Part shown: positions 29,686-38,006 of the stretch, one piece after another | How positions within the stretch are numbered: the first letter of the stretch is position 1 | Layout: each line of letters starts with the position of its first letter | Source of the DNA: Pseudomonas sp. HAR-UPW-AIA-41 | GTDB taxonomy: Bacteria; Pseudomonadota; Gammaproteobacteria; Pseudomonadales; Pseudomonadaceae | Direction: 5' to 3' | NCBI RefSeq assembly: GCF_002304225.1 | Contig: NZ_NSLB01000004.1 | Coordinates: 1-64,000, forward strand | DNA length: 64,000 nt | Program-made: the position numbers and the translations under genes | The notes under the pieces: generated by a model | Seen by the model: only the letters and a program-made list of their open reading frames with translations | Database searches by the model: none | What the model was told of the DNA's origin: nothing

Positions 29686-31080
29686 ATGGCCTACCAGACC
29701 AGCGTCGGCAACACCCTGTACCGTTTCCCCGATCTCAAGACCCTGCTGGCCAAGGCCAGCCCGGCCCGCTCCGGCGACTACCTGGCGGGGCTTGCAGCCG
29801 CCACCTACGAAGAGCGCATGGCCGCCAAGATCGCCCTGGCCGATGTGCCGCTCAAGACTTTCCTCAACGAGGCACTGATCCCCTACGAGCAGGACGAAGT
29901 CACCCGCCTGATCATCGACCGCCACGACACGAATGCCTTCGCCCCGATCAGTCACCTGACGGTCGGCGACCTGCGCGACTGGCTACTGCTCGACACTACC
30001 GACAGCGTCACGCTGGCCGCTTTGGCACCGGGGATAACCCCGGAAATGGCAGCCGCCGTGAGCAAACTGATGCGTAATCAGGACCTGATTCTGGTCGCCC
30101 GAAAGTGCCGGGTAATCACCCGCTTTCGCAACACCATCGGCCTGCCAGGCCACCTCTCGGTGCGCCTGCAGCCCAATCACCCCACTGACGATGTACGCGG
30201 TATCGCCGCCAGCCTGCTCGACGGCCTGCTCTATGGTTCGGGCGACGCCACGGTGGGAATTAACCCGGCCAGCGACTCACTGCCGACCCTGATGCGCCTA
30301 TGGCAGATGATGGATGAGGTACGCCAGCACTTCGATATCCCCATGCAGAGCTGCGTGCTCACCCACGTCACCACGCAGATTCAGGCCATCGAGGCTGGTG
30401 CGCCCATCGACCTGGTGTTCCAGTCCATCGCCGGCAGCGAGAAGACCAATGCCAGTTTCGGCGTGTCGCTGGCCATCCTCAGGGAGGCCCATGAGGCAGC
30501 GCTGAGCCTCCAGCGCGGCACCTTGGGCGACAACTGCATGTACTTCGAAACCGGTCAGGGCAGCGCGCTGTCGGCCGGCGGTCACCACGGTGTCGACCAG
30601 CAGACCTGTGAGGCCCGCGCCTATGCCGTGGCGCGCGAGTTCCGCCCGCTGCTGGTCAATACCGTGGTCGGTTTCATCGGCCCGGAATACCTGTACGACG
30701 GCAAGCAGATCATTCGCGCCGGTCTGGAAGACCACTTCTGCGCCAAGCTGCTGGGGCTGCCGATGGGCTGCGACGTCTGCTACACCAACCATGCCGAAGC
30801 CGATCAGGACGACATGGACAGCCTGCTGACCCTGCTCGGCGCGGCCGGCATCAGTTTCATCATGGGCATCCCCGGCGCCGACGACATCATGCTCAACTAC
30901 CAGAGCACCTCGTTTCACGACGCGCTGTACCTGCGTTCGGTCCTGGGCCTCAAGCGTGCCCCCGAATTCGACGCCTGGCTGACCCGCATGGCCATTACCG
31001 AATCTGGCGGCGCACTGCGCGAGATCGGCCGCGGCCACAGCCTGCTCAAGCAACTGCCCACTCTTTCAGGAGCAGCCTGA
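29686..31080 (+). CDS. eutB: Ethanolamine ammonia-lyase, large subunit
   Basis: A 464-residue TIM-barrel catalytic subunit of the adenosylcobalamin-dependent lyase that splits ethanolamine into acetaldehyde and ammonia. Family-typical stretches include GLPGHLSVRLQPNHPTDD, DGLLYGSGDATVGINPASDS, FETGQGSALSAGGHHGVDQ and FIMGIPGADDIMLNYQS. The ATG at 29686 (MAYQTSVGNT) gives the normal length; the frame upstream to 29626 includes the hairpin. The stop TGA overlaps the eutC ATG (TGATG). There are no eut shell-protein genes nearby. Confidence 0.95.
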   Translation: MAYQTSVGNTLYRFPDLKTLLAKASPARSGDYLAGLAAATYEERMAAKIALADVPLKTFLNEALIPYEQDEVTRLIIDRHDTNAFAPISHLTVGDLRDWLLLDTTDSVTLAALAPGITPEMAAAVSKLMRNQDLILVARKCRVITRFRNTIGLPGHLSVRLQPNHPTDDVRGIAASLLDGLLYGSGDATVGINPASDSLPTLMRLWQMMDEVRQHFDIPMQSCVLTHVTTQIQAIEAGAPIDLVFQSIAGSEKTNASFGVSLAILREAHEAALSLQRGTLGDNCMYFETGQGSALSAGGHHGVDQQTCEARAYAVAREFRPLLVNTVVGFIGPEYLYDGKQIIRAGLEDHFCAKLLGLPMGCDVCYTNHAEADQDDMDSLLTLLGAAGISFIMGIPGADDIMLNYQSTSFHDALYLRSVLGLKRAPEFDAWLTRMAITESGGALREIGRGHSLLKQLPTLSGAA

Positions 31081-31832
31081 TGGATCTGATCCAGCACAAT
31101 CCGTGGGACGAGTTGCGCGCCCACACCTCGGCACGCATAGCGCTTGGCCGCGTCGGATCAAGCCTGCCGACCGCAGAGGTGCTCAAGTTCGGTCTGGCTC
31201 ATGCACAGGCCCGCGATGCCGTGCACCGCCCGCTGGATTTCGCCGCCCTGCGCAGCGAGCTGGAGGCTCATGGCTTTCGTTGCCTGCAGGTCGCCAGTGA
31301 CGCGCCCGACCGTTCCACCTACCTGCTGCGTCCGGACAAGGGCCGCCAGCTCAAGGCGGAATGCGCCACGCGCCTGCAAGAGGAAGCACCAGCCCCGGAG
31401 CTAGCCATGGTTCTCGCCGACGGCCTTTCCGCCATCGCCATTCAGCGCCATGCCCTGCCCCTGCTCGATCTGTTTCGTCAGCACTTCGACACCGACTGGG
31501 CCAACACCCCGGTCGTACTGGCCGAACAGGGCCGCGTGGCCATTGGCGACGGCATCGGCGAAGCCTTGCGCGCGCGCCTGGTGATTGTGCTGATCGGCGA
31601 GCGACCGGGACTCAGCTCACCAGACAGCCTGGGCATCTACCTGACCTACCAGCCCAGGCCGGGCATGATGGACAGCCAGCGCAACTGCATTTCCAACGTG
31701 CGCCCGGAGGGCCTGCCCTATGCACTGGCGGCGCACAAGCTGGACTTCCTCGCCCGCCAGGCCCTGCGCCTGCAGCTCTCCGGTGTCGAGCTTAAGGACG
31801 ACAGCAGCCTGCAAAATGTTCTGAGCAACTGA
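31080..31832 (+). CDS. eutC: Ethanolamine ammonia-lyase, small subunit
   Basis: A 250-residue small subunit that helps bind adenosylcobalamin at the interface with EutB. Recognisable segments are WDELRAHTSARIALGRVGSS at the N-terminus, VLADGLSAIAIQRHALPLL, GDGIGEALRARLVIVLIGER and ISNVRPEGLPYALAAHKL. The N-terminal ~40 residues are less conserved in the family. Its ATG shares the final A of the eutB stop codon, ensuring stoichiometric translation. Confidence 0.94.
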   Translation: MDLIQHNPWDELRAHTSARIALGRVGSSLPTAEVLKFGLAHAQARDAVHRPLDFAALRSELEAHGFRCLQVASDAPDRSTYLLRPDKGRQLKAECATRLQEEAPAPELAMVLADGLSAIAIQRHALPLLDLFRQHFDTDWANTPVVLAEQGRVAIGDGIGEALRARLVIVLIGERPGLSSPDSLGIYLTYQPRPGMMDSQRNCISNVRPEGLPYALAAHKLDFLARQALRLQLSGVELKDDSSLQNVLSN

Positions 31833-31883
31833 CAGCGCAGACCTACAAGGCTATTGTGGAAGTCTCTACCCAAGGAGAATTCC

Positions 31884-32051
31884 ATGCCCTGGTACGCCTG
31901 GATGGTCATAATCCTCGCGCTCGGCTCCATCGTCGGCAGTCTCATGCTGCTGCGCGACAGCGCCAGCAAACTGCCACTGAGCGAGGAACAGCTCAAACGC
32001 ATCCGTGAACGCAACGCCGAGGCCGATGCCAAGGACGCCGGAAGCCGTTGA
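31884..32051 (+). CDS. DUF2897-family small membrane protein
   Basis: A 55-residue protein with one N-terminal membrane helix (YAWMVIILALGSIVGSLMLL) and a charged tail (EEQLKRIRERNAEADAKD). It matches the DUF2897 family; function unknown. The ATG at 31884 follows AAGGAGAATTCC, a very good ribosome-binding site. The stop overlaps the TTG start of the CPBP protease gene, so the two were probably cotranslated before that gene broke. Confidence 0.8.
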   Translation: MPWYAWMVIILALGSIVGSLMLLRDSASKLPLSEEQLKRIRERNAEADAKDAGSR

Positions 32052-32828
32052 AGCAGCTAACACACGGAAGTGAATACTCGTTCCGCTACTGGGCGCTGCC
32101 GTTAACCTGGCTGACGATTGGCGGGGCACTGGGTCAGATTTCTTTTATCGGTCTGTTGCTGGGTTGTCTGTTTGTTCTTTGGCTGGCATGCAGCCCGCGC
32201 ATCGCGCCTTGGCTCTGGCGCAGCGTCACCCTCCTGAGCAGCCTGATGCTGGCTGCTCACCTGCTGCCGGGTTTCACACCGATGCCGCTCAGCGAACCAC
32301 TGGCCTGGAGCCCCGATGCCCGCCCTGTGCTGCTGCGCCTGTCGTGGGACAAGGTGCTGGCCGGCCTGGGTTTGCTCGCCTGGTGGTTGCAACAGCCCAC
32401 CCGTGCTGCCCCCCCACTGGAAGGCTGCGCTGCTGATCAGCCTTCTCACCCTGCTGCTGGTTCCTCTGGCAGCCCTGGGCCTGGGCGTGGTTGGCTGGCA
32501 GCCGAAGTGGCCGCAACAGCTGGCGCTGTGGCTGTTGCTGAATCTGGGGGGCGCGATCCTGGCCGAGGAGCTGCTGTTTCGCGGCTTGCTGCAGACTTGG
32601 CTGCTGCAGCGTCTGGGCACGCTGCTGGGCATAGGCCTGACTGCACTGCTGTTCGGTGCCGCCCACTGGCCGTTCAGCCCGCTGTTTGCCGCTGTCGCCA
32701 TGCTGGCGGGCCTGGGTTACGGACTGGCTTTTCACTTCAGTGGTCGCCTGTGGCTGGCGATGCTGTTGCACCTGGCCGTCAACCTCTGCCACGTGCTGCT
32801 GCTTACCTATCCGCTACGTATGGCTTAA
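32048..32828 (+). pseudogene. CPBP-family intramembrane protease, frameshifted in a C7 run
   Basis: Frame 1 from a TTG at 32048 encodes about 120 residues of hydrophobic N-terminal half (ALPLTWLTIGGALGQISFIG), ending near 32409. The conserved protease half continues in the next frame to the TAA at 32826: LAEELLFRGLLQ (EE-x3-R catalytic motif), LFGAAHWPF (His) and LLHLAVNLCH (His and Asn). The switch point is a run of seven C (32409-32415); with six C the reading is continuous, about 259 residues. Either the gene is inactive or phase-variable, or the run is a sequencing error. The 3' end overlaps the convergent gene at 32803 by 26 bases. Confidence 0.8.
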
Positions 32829-33600
32829 CTCGTACACCATAGGGTTCGAAGATCCGCTGCAGCTCACCGCGATGCCTCATCTGCTCCAGCAGCGCCTGCA
32901 GCTGATCAGGGGTGATCGAAGCTTGTGGACGCAACAACATGTAATGCCTGTAGGTCTGATCAACCTGTTCGCCGACCAGCAACTGCTCCTGCAGTATTGG
33001 CTCGCGCAATTGGCGCTCTTTGAGCCAACTGCGGGTCAGCAGACCAATGTCGGCTCGACCGCGCAGCACCAGGCCCAGAATACTGTCGTGGGAATAGGTG
33101 AGTTCAGCGTTGTAATGCTGACGCAGCAGGCTCGGGTCATTGGCAAAACCCGAAAAGCCGTAGTGGTAGCCCTTGAACAGGGCCAGTCGCTTCCCCTTGA
33201 GCGGCTGAAAGAAACGCTGGTCTCTCCCTGGCTTAGCCTGAGCAACAAAGAGCTCGGCATCTTCCAGGCCCATCTCCAGACGAGCAGCCGCGATGCCTTG
33301 CCAACCCCAGTCAGGATTCTCAAACACTGCAAGATCAATCTGCCCATCGCGAAGATCACCAAATCGACGGGCCAAGGAGGTGCTTCGAGCAACGAATCGA
33401 TAGTCGCGCTGCTGACGATTGAGCCCTTCGAGGAGTTGAGGCAGCAAGCCACGCCCTGGCTCATCCTCAAAAACATAAGGGGGAAAGTGCACACTGGCGA
33501 CTTTGATCTCTGGCACAGCTGCCAGGCTGGACTGGTTCCAGCCCAAGCACACCAAACATCCCAGCGCCGACAAGAACGTCCTGCTCATGGCCTTACCCAT
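32803..33600 (-). CDS. Periplasmic solute-binding-fold protein, tandem paralogue 2
   Basis: A 265-residue secreted protein with a signal peptide (FLSALGCLVCLGWNQSSLAA). The mature part resembles family 3 solute-binding proteins: IKVASVHFPPYVFEDEPG, RGLLPQLLEGL, DLAVFENPDWGWQ and LKGKRLALFKGYHYGFSGF. The gene at 33646 is clearly a paralogue, sharing GWQ, YHYGFxGF and TYSHDS segments in the same order. No transporter subunits are adjacent. The ATG at 33600 follows CAGGAATTG; an inner ATG at 33588 is an alternative. The two genes probably form one unit. Confidence 0.78.
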   Translation of the reverse strand: MGKAMSRTFLSALGCLVCLGWNQSSLAAVPEIKVASVHFPPYVFEDEPGRGLLPQLLEGLNRQQRDYRFVARSTSLARRFGDLRDGQIDLAVFENPDWGWQGIAAARLEMGLEDAELFVAQAKPGRDQRFFQPLKGKRLALFKGYHYGFSGFANDPSLLRQHYNAELTYSHDSILGLVLRGRADIGLLTRSWLKERQLREPILQEQLLVGEQVDQTYRHYMLLRPQASITPDQLQALLEQMRHRGELQRIFEPYGVRVKPYVADR

Positions 33601-33645
33601 CAATTCCTGCTTGGCGCAACCTTAACGCATTTCCTGAACATCAGG

Positions 33646-34446
33646 TCAATGTGAGGTAGCGGAATCGCCATGCATGGACAACTGGTAACGCTGCAGCAGC
33701 GGCATCAGGACGCCAGTATCTTTCAGATCATCAAGCAGATGTCGCAGTTGAGCACCATCAAGTGGTGCCTGGGGGCGCAGTAGCGCCCGATGGCGATAAA
33801 CCTGATCCTCTCGCTCGGAAACCAGCAATTGACTGCGATATTCCGGGTTGTCACGGAAATACAGCGCCAGATAAGAGCGAGCCACGATCGTCAGATCGAC
33901 GCGTTTACGCTGGACCATCAGCAGGTTGCTGTCATGGGAATAGGTGAAGGTCACCTTGAAGTGCTTTTTAAGATAGTCCGGGTCAGAGTTGAAGCCTGCG
34001 AAACCATAGTGATAGCCGCTGTACAGGGCAAAGCGTTTATCTGCCAGCTCCAGAAAATAGCGCTGATCACGGCCAGCCTCCTGACGCGCCACATAGACTT
34101 CGGCATCCTCGATATGCAGATCCGCACTCTGGTGGGGGATGGACTGCCAGCCCCAGGCTGGTGACTCGAAAAGGATAAGATCGAAACGCGCTGACTGCAG
34201 ATCAGCGTAGCGACGTGTTACAGAGGTGGGCACTAGGCTGAAGTGGTACTTCGTCTGGCTACTGTTGAGCGCCGAGAGTAGCTCAGGCAGAAGCCCACCG
34301 GGCGTAGCTGTTTCCGGTTTAATGGCATAGGGAGGAAAGTGATAGGCGCCGACTTTGACCTCCTGCGCAAAGGCCTGTACCGCGCCGACAGATAGCAGCG
34401 CATACCACCAGACACCACAAAAAAGCTTGCGCAGAAGGGAAATCAT
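33646..34446 (-). CDS. Periplasmic solute-binding-fold protein, tandem paralogue 1
   Basis: A 266-residue secreted protein with a signal peptide (YALLSVGAVQAFAQ). The mature domain has the layout of its neighbour: VKVGAYHFPPYAIKPE, GGLLPELLSALNSSQ, DLILFESPAWGWQ and ALYSGYHYGFAGF. The YHYGF and TYSHDS motifs are shared with the gene at 32803, showing tandem duplication with strong divergence. The ATG at 34446 follows GAAGAGGCCTTG. No permease is present, so transport or sensing through a partner elsewhere is likely. Confidence 0.78.
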   Translation of the reverse strand: MISLLRKLFCGVWWYALLSVGAVQAFAQEVKVGAYHFPPYAIKPETATPGGLLPELLSALNSSQTKYHFSLVPTSVTRRYADLQSARFDLILFESPAWGWQSIPHQSADLHIEDAEVYVARQEAGRDQRYFLELADKRFALYSGYHYGFAGFNSDPDYLKKHFKVTFTYSHDSNLLMVQRKRVDLTIVARSYLALYFRDNPEYRSQLLVSEREDQVYRHRALLRPQAPLDGAQLRHLLDDLKDTGVLMPLLQRYQLSMHGDSATSH

Positions 34447-34502
34447 CAAGGCCTCTTCAGATACAGCGGGGCTTTTGTGATCTCAGCCTAGTCGATATGT
34501 GC

Positions 34503-35132
34503 TCAGTTGTCCTTGATCACCAGCGACAAAGCTTCTTCGGCTAACTGATCCAGGGTCATCGGGCCATCGGGGCGAAACCAGGTGGTGGTCCAACTCAGCG
34601 CGCCGGTGAGGAAACGACGGATGATGAACGGATCGGCCTTGAAGTAGCCGGCGGCCTTGGCCTCGCCCAGCACCTGCAGCCACAACTGCTCGTAGGTGTC
34701 ACGCAGGCCGAGGATGTAGTCGCGGCCCTCGGCGGACAACGAACGCCACTCGTACACCAGCACGCCCATGGCCTCGCCGGTGCCGCCCATGATCGACTGC
34801 AGCTCACAGCGGATCAACGCCAGCACACGCTCATGCAGGTTAGTGGCCTCGGCCAGCGCCGCGTGCATCAGGGCGGTGTTGTAGATGATGGTTTCCTCCA
34901 TCACCGAGCGCAGGATCTCGTCCTTGCTCTTGAAGTGGTGAAAGATGCTGCCGGACTGGATGCCCACCGCGCTGGCCAGATCCCGTACCGTGGTGCGCTC
35001 GTAGCCCTTGCTGCGAAACAGATGCGCAGCCGTTTGCAGCAATTTACCGCGGGCACTTTCCGGATCGGTGACCTGGCCGGAGGCGACCACTTGCTGCATC
35101 ACCTCACGGGCTTTTTGTTCGTCCAGGCTCAT
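34503..35132 (-). CDS. atuR: TetR-family repressor of acyclic terpene utilisation (AtuR)
   Basis: A 209-residue TetR regulator. The DNA-binding domain is residues about 30-75 (LLQTAAHLFRSKGYERTTVRDLA and GIQSGSIFHHFKSKDEILR). The C-terminal ligand domain contains WRSLSAEGRDYILGLRD and WTTTWFRPDGP. The ATG at 35132 (MSLDEQKAR) follows GGGGGATTG; the longer frame to 35189 is less likely. It is divergent from atuA with two inverted operator copies between them, the arrangement reported for AtuR of P. aeruginosa, where it represses the atu genes until a terpene-derived acyl-CoA binds (from memory). Confidence 0.92.
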   Translation of the reverse strand: MSLDEQKAREVMQQVVASGQVTDPESARGKLLQTAAHLFRSKGYERTTVRDLASAVGIQSGSIFHHFKSKDEILRSVMEETIIYNTALMHAALAEATNLHERVLALIRCELQSIMGGTGEAMGVLVYEWRSLSAEGRDYILGLRDTYEQLWLQVLGEAKAAGYFKADPFIIRRFLTGALSWTTTWFRPDGPMTLDQLAEEALSLVIKDN

Positions 35133-35224
35133 CAATCCCCCAATTTGCGCAATCGTCGCGTCAGCCTCCAATCGAAGGATGGCGCGCAAGTAGTTGTCTT
35201 GGGGCGAAATTTAGGGCCTGGCAG

Positions 35225-35292
35225 ACTACCAAGCAAGCGCTTGGGTAAAAATATGCAGCAAGCCCTTTTCAACCAAGCGCTTGCTTGGTAGT
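35225..35292. promoter_or_regulatory. AtuR operator pair in the atuR-atuA intergenic region
   Basis: ACTACCAAGCAAGCGCTTGG (35225-35244) recurs as an exact reverse complement at 35273-35292, a 20-base perfect inverted repeat with a 28-base spacer. Each arm contains the palindrome CAAGCGCTTG (35234-35243 and 35274-35283), and these centres are 40 bases apart. This matches the published description, as I recall it, of two inverted AtuR sites in P. aeruginosa. The right site lies 38 bases before the atuA ATG. Confidence 0.85.
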
Positions 35293-35330
35293 GTTCGTTT
35301 CACCCTATTCATGTGTTGCGGATAACTCCA

Positions 35331-37118
35331 ATGACCCAAACCGTACGCATCGGCTGCGCCTCCGCCTTCTGGGGCGACACCTCCACCGCCGCCGCCCAGC
35401 TGGTTCGTGGCGCCGAACTGGATTACCTGGTGTTCGACTACCTCGCCGAAGTGACCATGTCGATCATGGCCGGAGCGCGCATGAAGAAGCCGGACGAAGG
35501 CTATGCCACCGACTTCGTCGAGGTGCTCTCCCCGCTACTGGGCGAAATCGCGCAGAAGAAGATCCGCGTGATCAGCAACGCTGGCGGCGTCAACCCAGCT
35601 TCCTGCGCCAAGGCACTGGCCGCTGCCTGCGAGAAGGCCGGGGTCAATCTGAAGATCGCCGTGCTGCACGGTGACAACCTGCAGCCCAAGCTGGGCGAAC
35701 TGGCCAAAGCCGGGACCACCGAGATGTTCACCGGCGCCCCGCTGCCGCCCATGTGCGTGTCGGTCAATGCCTACCTCGGCGCGCCGGGCATCGTTGCTGC
35801 TCTGGAAGCAGATGCTGACATCGTTATCACCGGCCGCGTGGTCGACAGCGCCGTGGTCAGCGCCGCGCTGGTACATGAGTTCGGCTGGAGCTGGACCGAC
35901 TACGACAAGCTCGCTCAAGCCGCGCTCGCCGGTCATATCATCGAATGCGGCGCGCAGTGCACCGGTGGCAACTTCACCGACTGGCGCGACGTGCCGGACT
36001 ACGAACACATCGGCTTCCCGGTCGTCGAGGTGCAGGCCGATGGCCGCTTCGTGGTCGCCAAACCCGAAGGCACAGGCGGGTTGATCTCCACCCTCTCGGT
36101 GGGCGAGCAGATGCTCTACGAGATCGGTGACCCGCGTGCCTATTACCTGCCCGATGTGGTCTGCGACTTCACCCAGGTGCAACTCACCCAGGTCGGCGCC
36201 AACCGCGTCGAACTGAAAGGCGCCCGCGGCCTTGCGCCGACCAGTCAGTACAAGGTCAGTGCCACCTACCCGGACGGTTTCCGCTGCACAGCCAGCTGCC
36301 TGCTGGCCGGTATCGATGCCGCAGCCAAAGCAGAGCGCGTCAGCCAGGCCATCATCGCCAAGACCGAAGAGATGTTCGCCGAGCGCGGTTGGGGCCCGTA
36401 CAAGGAAGTGTGCATCGAGCTGCTGGGCACCGAGGCCACCTATGGCCCCCGCAGCCAGCGCGCTGACACCCGCGAAGTGGTGGTCAAGCTCGGCGTGCGC
36501 CACGCCAAGAAGGAAGCCCTGATCCTGTTCTCCCGCGAGATCGCCCAGGCGGCCACCGGAATGGCGCCAGGCCTGACCGGCATCGTCGGTGGGCGCCCCA
36601 CCGTGTACCCGGTGATCCGCCTGTTCAGCTTTCTGGTCGACAAGAGCGCCTGCGCGCTGGAGATCGAAATCAACAACGAGCGCCAGCCGGTCACCCTGCC
36701 GGAAGTCGCCGTGTTCGACGCGGCCCAGATCGCCAGCGAGGCTGCCCTGCCCGCTCCGGCCGGCAGCGCCGATGCGACTGTGCCGCTGATCAAGCTGGCC
36801 GTGGCCCGCTCCGGCGACAAGGGCAACCACAGCAATATCGGCGTGATGGCCAGAAAGCCCGAATATCTGGCGTGGATCGCGGCTGCGCTCACCGAGGGCG
36901 CCGTGGCGCAATGGATGCAGCACGTGCTCGACGGCCAGACCGGCAAGGTCAGCCGCTGGCACCTGCCGGGCAGCCACAGCCTGAACTTCCTGCTGGAGAA
37001 CGCTCTCGGCGGCGGCGGTGTTGCCAGCCTGCGCATCGACCCGCAGGGCAAGGCCTTCGCCCAGCAGTTGCTGGAATTCCCGGTTCCGGTGCCGCGCGCA
37101 CTGGCTGACAGCCTGTAA
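35331..37118 (+). CDS. atuA: Acyclic terpene utilisation protein AtuA (DUF1446)
   Basis: A 595-residue protein of the DUF1446/AtuA family, required for growth on citronellol and geraniol in P. aeruginosa though its exact reaction is not settled. Family features are [18 protein letters not shown] at the N-terminus, the middle [19 protein letters not shown], and the C-terminal [20 protein letters not shown]. It is the first gene of the atu operon, starting 38 bases after the right AtuR site. The ATG at 35331 is chosen over a TTG at 35313. The Shine-Dalgarno sequence is weak (GCGGATAACTCC). Confidence 0.93.
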   Translation: MTQTVRIGCASAFWGDTSTAAAQLVRGAELDYLVFDYLAEVTMSIMAGARMKKPDEGYATDFVEVLSPLLGEIAQKKIRVISNAGGVNPASCAKALAAACEKAGVNLKIAVLHGDNLQPKLGELAKAGTTEMFTGAPLPPMCVSVNAYLGAPGIVAALEADADIVITGRVVDSAVVSAALVHEFGWSWTDYDKLAQAALAGHIIECGAQCTGGNFTDWRDVPDYEHIGFPVVEVQADGRFVVAKPEGTGGLISTLSVGEQMLYEIGDPRAYYLPDVVCDFTQVQLTQVGANRVELKGARGLAPTSQYKVSATYPDGFRCTASCLLAGIDAAAKAERVSQAIIAKTEEMFAERGWGPYKEVCIELLGTEATYGPRSQRADTREVVVKLGVRHAKKEALILFSREIAQAATGMAPGLTGIVGGRPTVYPVIRLFSFLVDKSACALEIEINNERQPVTLPEVAVFDAAQIASEAALPAPAGSADATVPLIKLAVARSGDKGNHSNIGVMARKPEYLAWIAAALTEGAVAQWMQHVLDGQTGKVSRWHLPGSHSLNFLLENALGGGGVASLRIDPQGKAFAQQLLEFPVPVPRALADSL

Positions 37119-37132
37119 GGACAACACGCACG

Positions 37133-38002
37133 ATGAGTTACGACTCCGTATTCAAGCCCGGCCTGTTCAGCGGCCAGACCATCCTGGTCACCGGTGGCGG
37201 CAGCGGCATCGGCCGCTGCGTGGCCCATGAACTGGCCCACCTGGACGCCCACGTGGTGCTGGTCGGCCGCAAGCTGGAGAAGCTGGAAAAGACCTGCGGC
37301 GAAATCCTCGAAGACGGCGGCAAGGCCAGCTTTCAGGTGTGCGACATCCGTGACGAGGAAGCGGTCAAGGCCATGGTCAAGGCGGTCATCGCCGAGCACG
37401 GCCCCATCCATCATCTGGTCAACAACGCCGGCGGCCAGTTCCCGGCCCCGCTGATCGGCATCAACCAGAAAGGCTTCGAGACGGTGGTGCGCACCAACCT
37501 GGTCGGCGGTTTCCTAGTGGCCAAGGAAGTCTACCTGCAGAGCATGAGCAAGACCGGCGGCAGCATCGTCAACATGCTCGCCGACATGTGGGGCGGCATG
37601 CCCGGCATGGGCCACTCCGGCGCCGCCCGCGCCGGCATGGAGAACTTCACCAAGACCGCCGCCTACGAGTGGGGCCACTCGGGCGTGCGGGTCAATGCCG
37701 TAGCGCCGGGCTGGATTGCCTCCAGCGGCATGGACACCTACCCGGAATCCATGAAGCACATGATCCGCAACCTCAAGGACCACGTGCCGCTGCAGCGTAT
37801 CGGCACCGAGTCGGAGGTGGCCTCGGCCATCGTCTTCCTGCTCACCCCCGGCGCCAACTTCATCAGCGGCAACACCATCCGCATCGATGGCGCCGCAAGC
37901 CAGGGCACCCGCGCCTGGACCCTGGGCAAGGCGAAATCCAGCGAGTCCTACAACGGCTTCCACCGGGCCTATCTGCCCGACGTATTCAAGGATCAGGAGT
38001 AA
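37133..38002 (+). CDS. atuB: SDR-family protein AtuB (enoyl-CoA reductase-like)
   Basis: A 289-residue short-chain dehydrogenase family member. It has the cofactor loop VTGGGSGIGRCVA, CDIRDEEAV and VNNAGGQFPAP. The usual Tyr-x3-Lys pair is absent: the aligned place reads GHSGAARAGMENFTK, like peroxisomal enoyl-CoA or dienoyl-CoA reductase-type SDRs. A role on a CoA-thioester intermediate of citronellate degradation is therefore plausible. It sits 14 bases after atuA and four before the atuC ATG. The precise step is unproven. Confidence 0.9.
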   Translation: MSYDSVFKPGLFSGQTILVTGGGSGIGRCVAHELAHLDAHVVLVGRKLEKLEKTCGEILEDGGKASFQVCDIRDEEAVKAMVKAVIAEHGPIHHLVNNAGGQFPAPLIGINQKGFETVVRTNLVGGFLVAKEVYLQSMSKTGGSIVNMLADMWGGMPGMGHSGAARAGMENFTKTAAYEWGHSGVRVNAVAPGWIASSGMDTYPESMKHMIRNLKDHVPLQRIGTESEVASAIVFLLTPGANFISGNTIRIDGAASQGTRAWTLGKAKSSESYNGFHRAYLPDVFKDQE

Positions 38003-38006
38003 CCCT

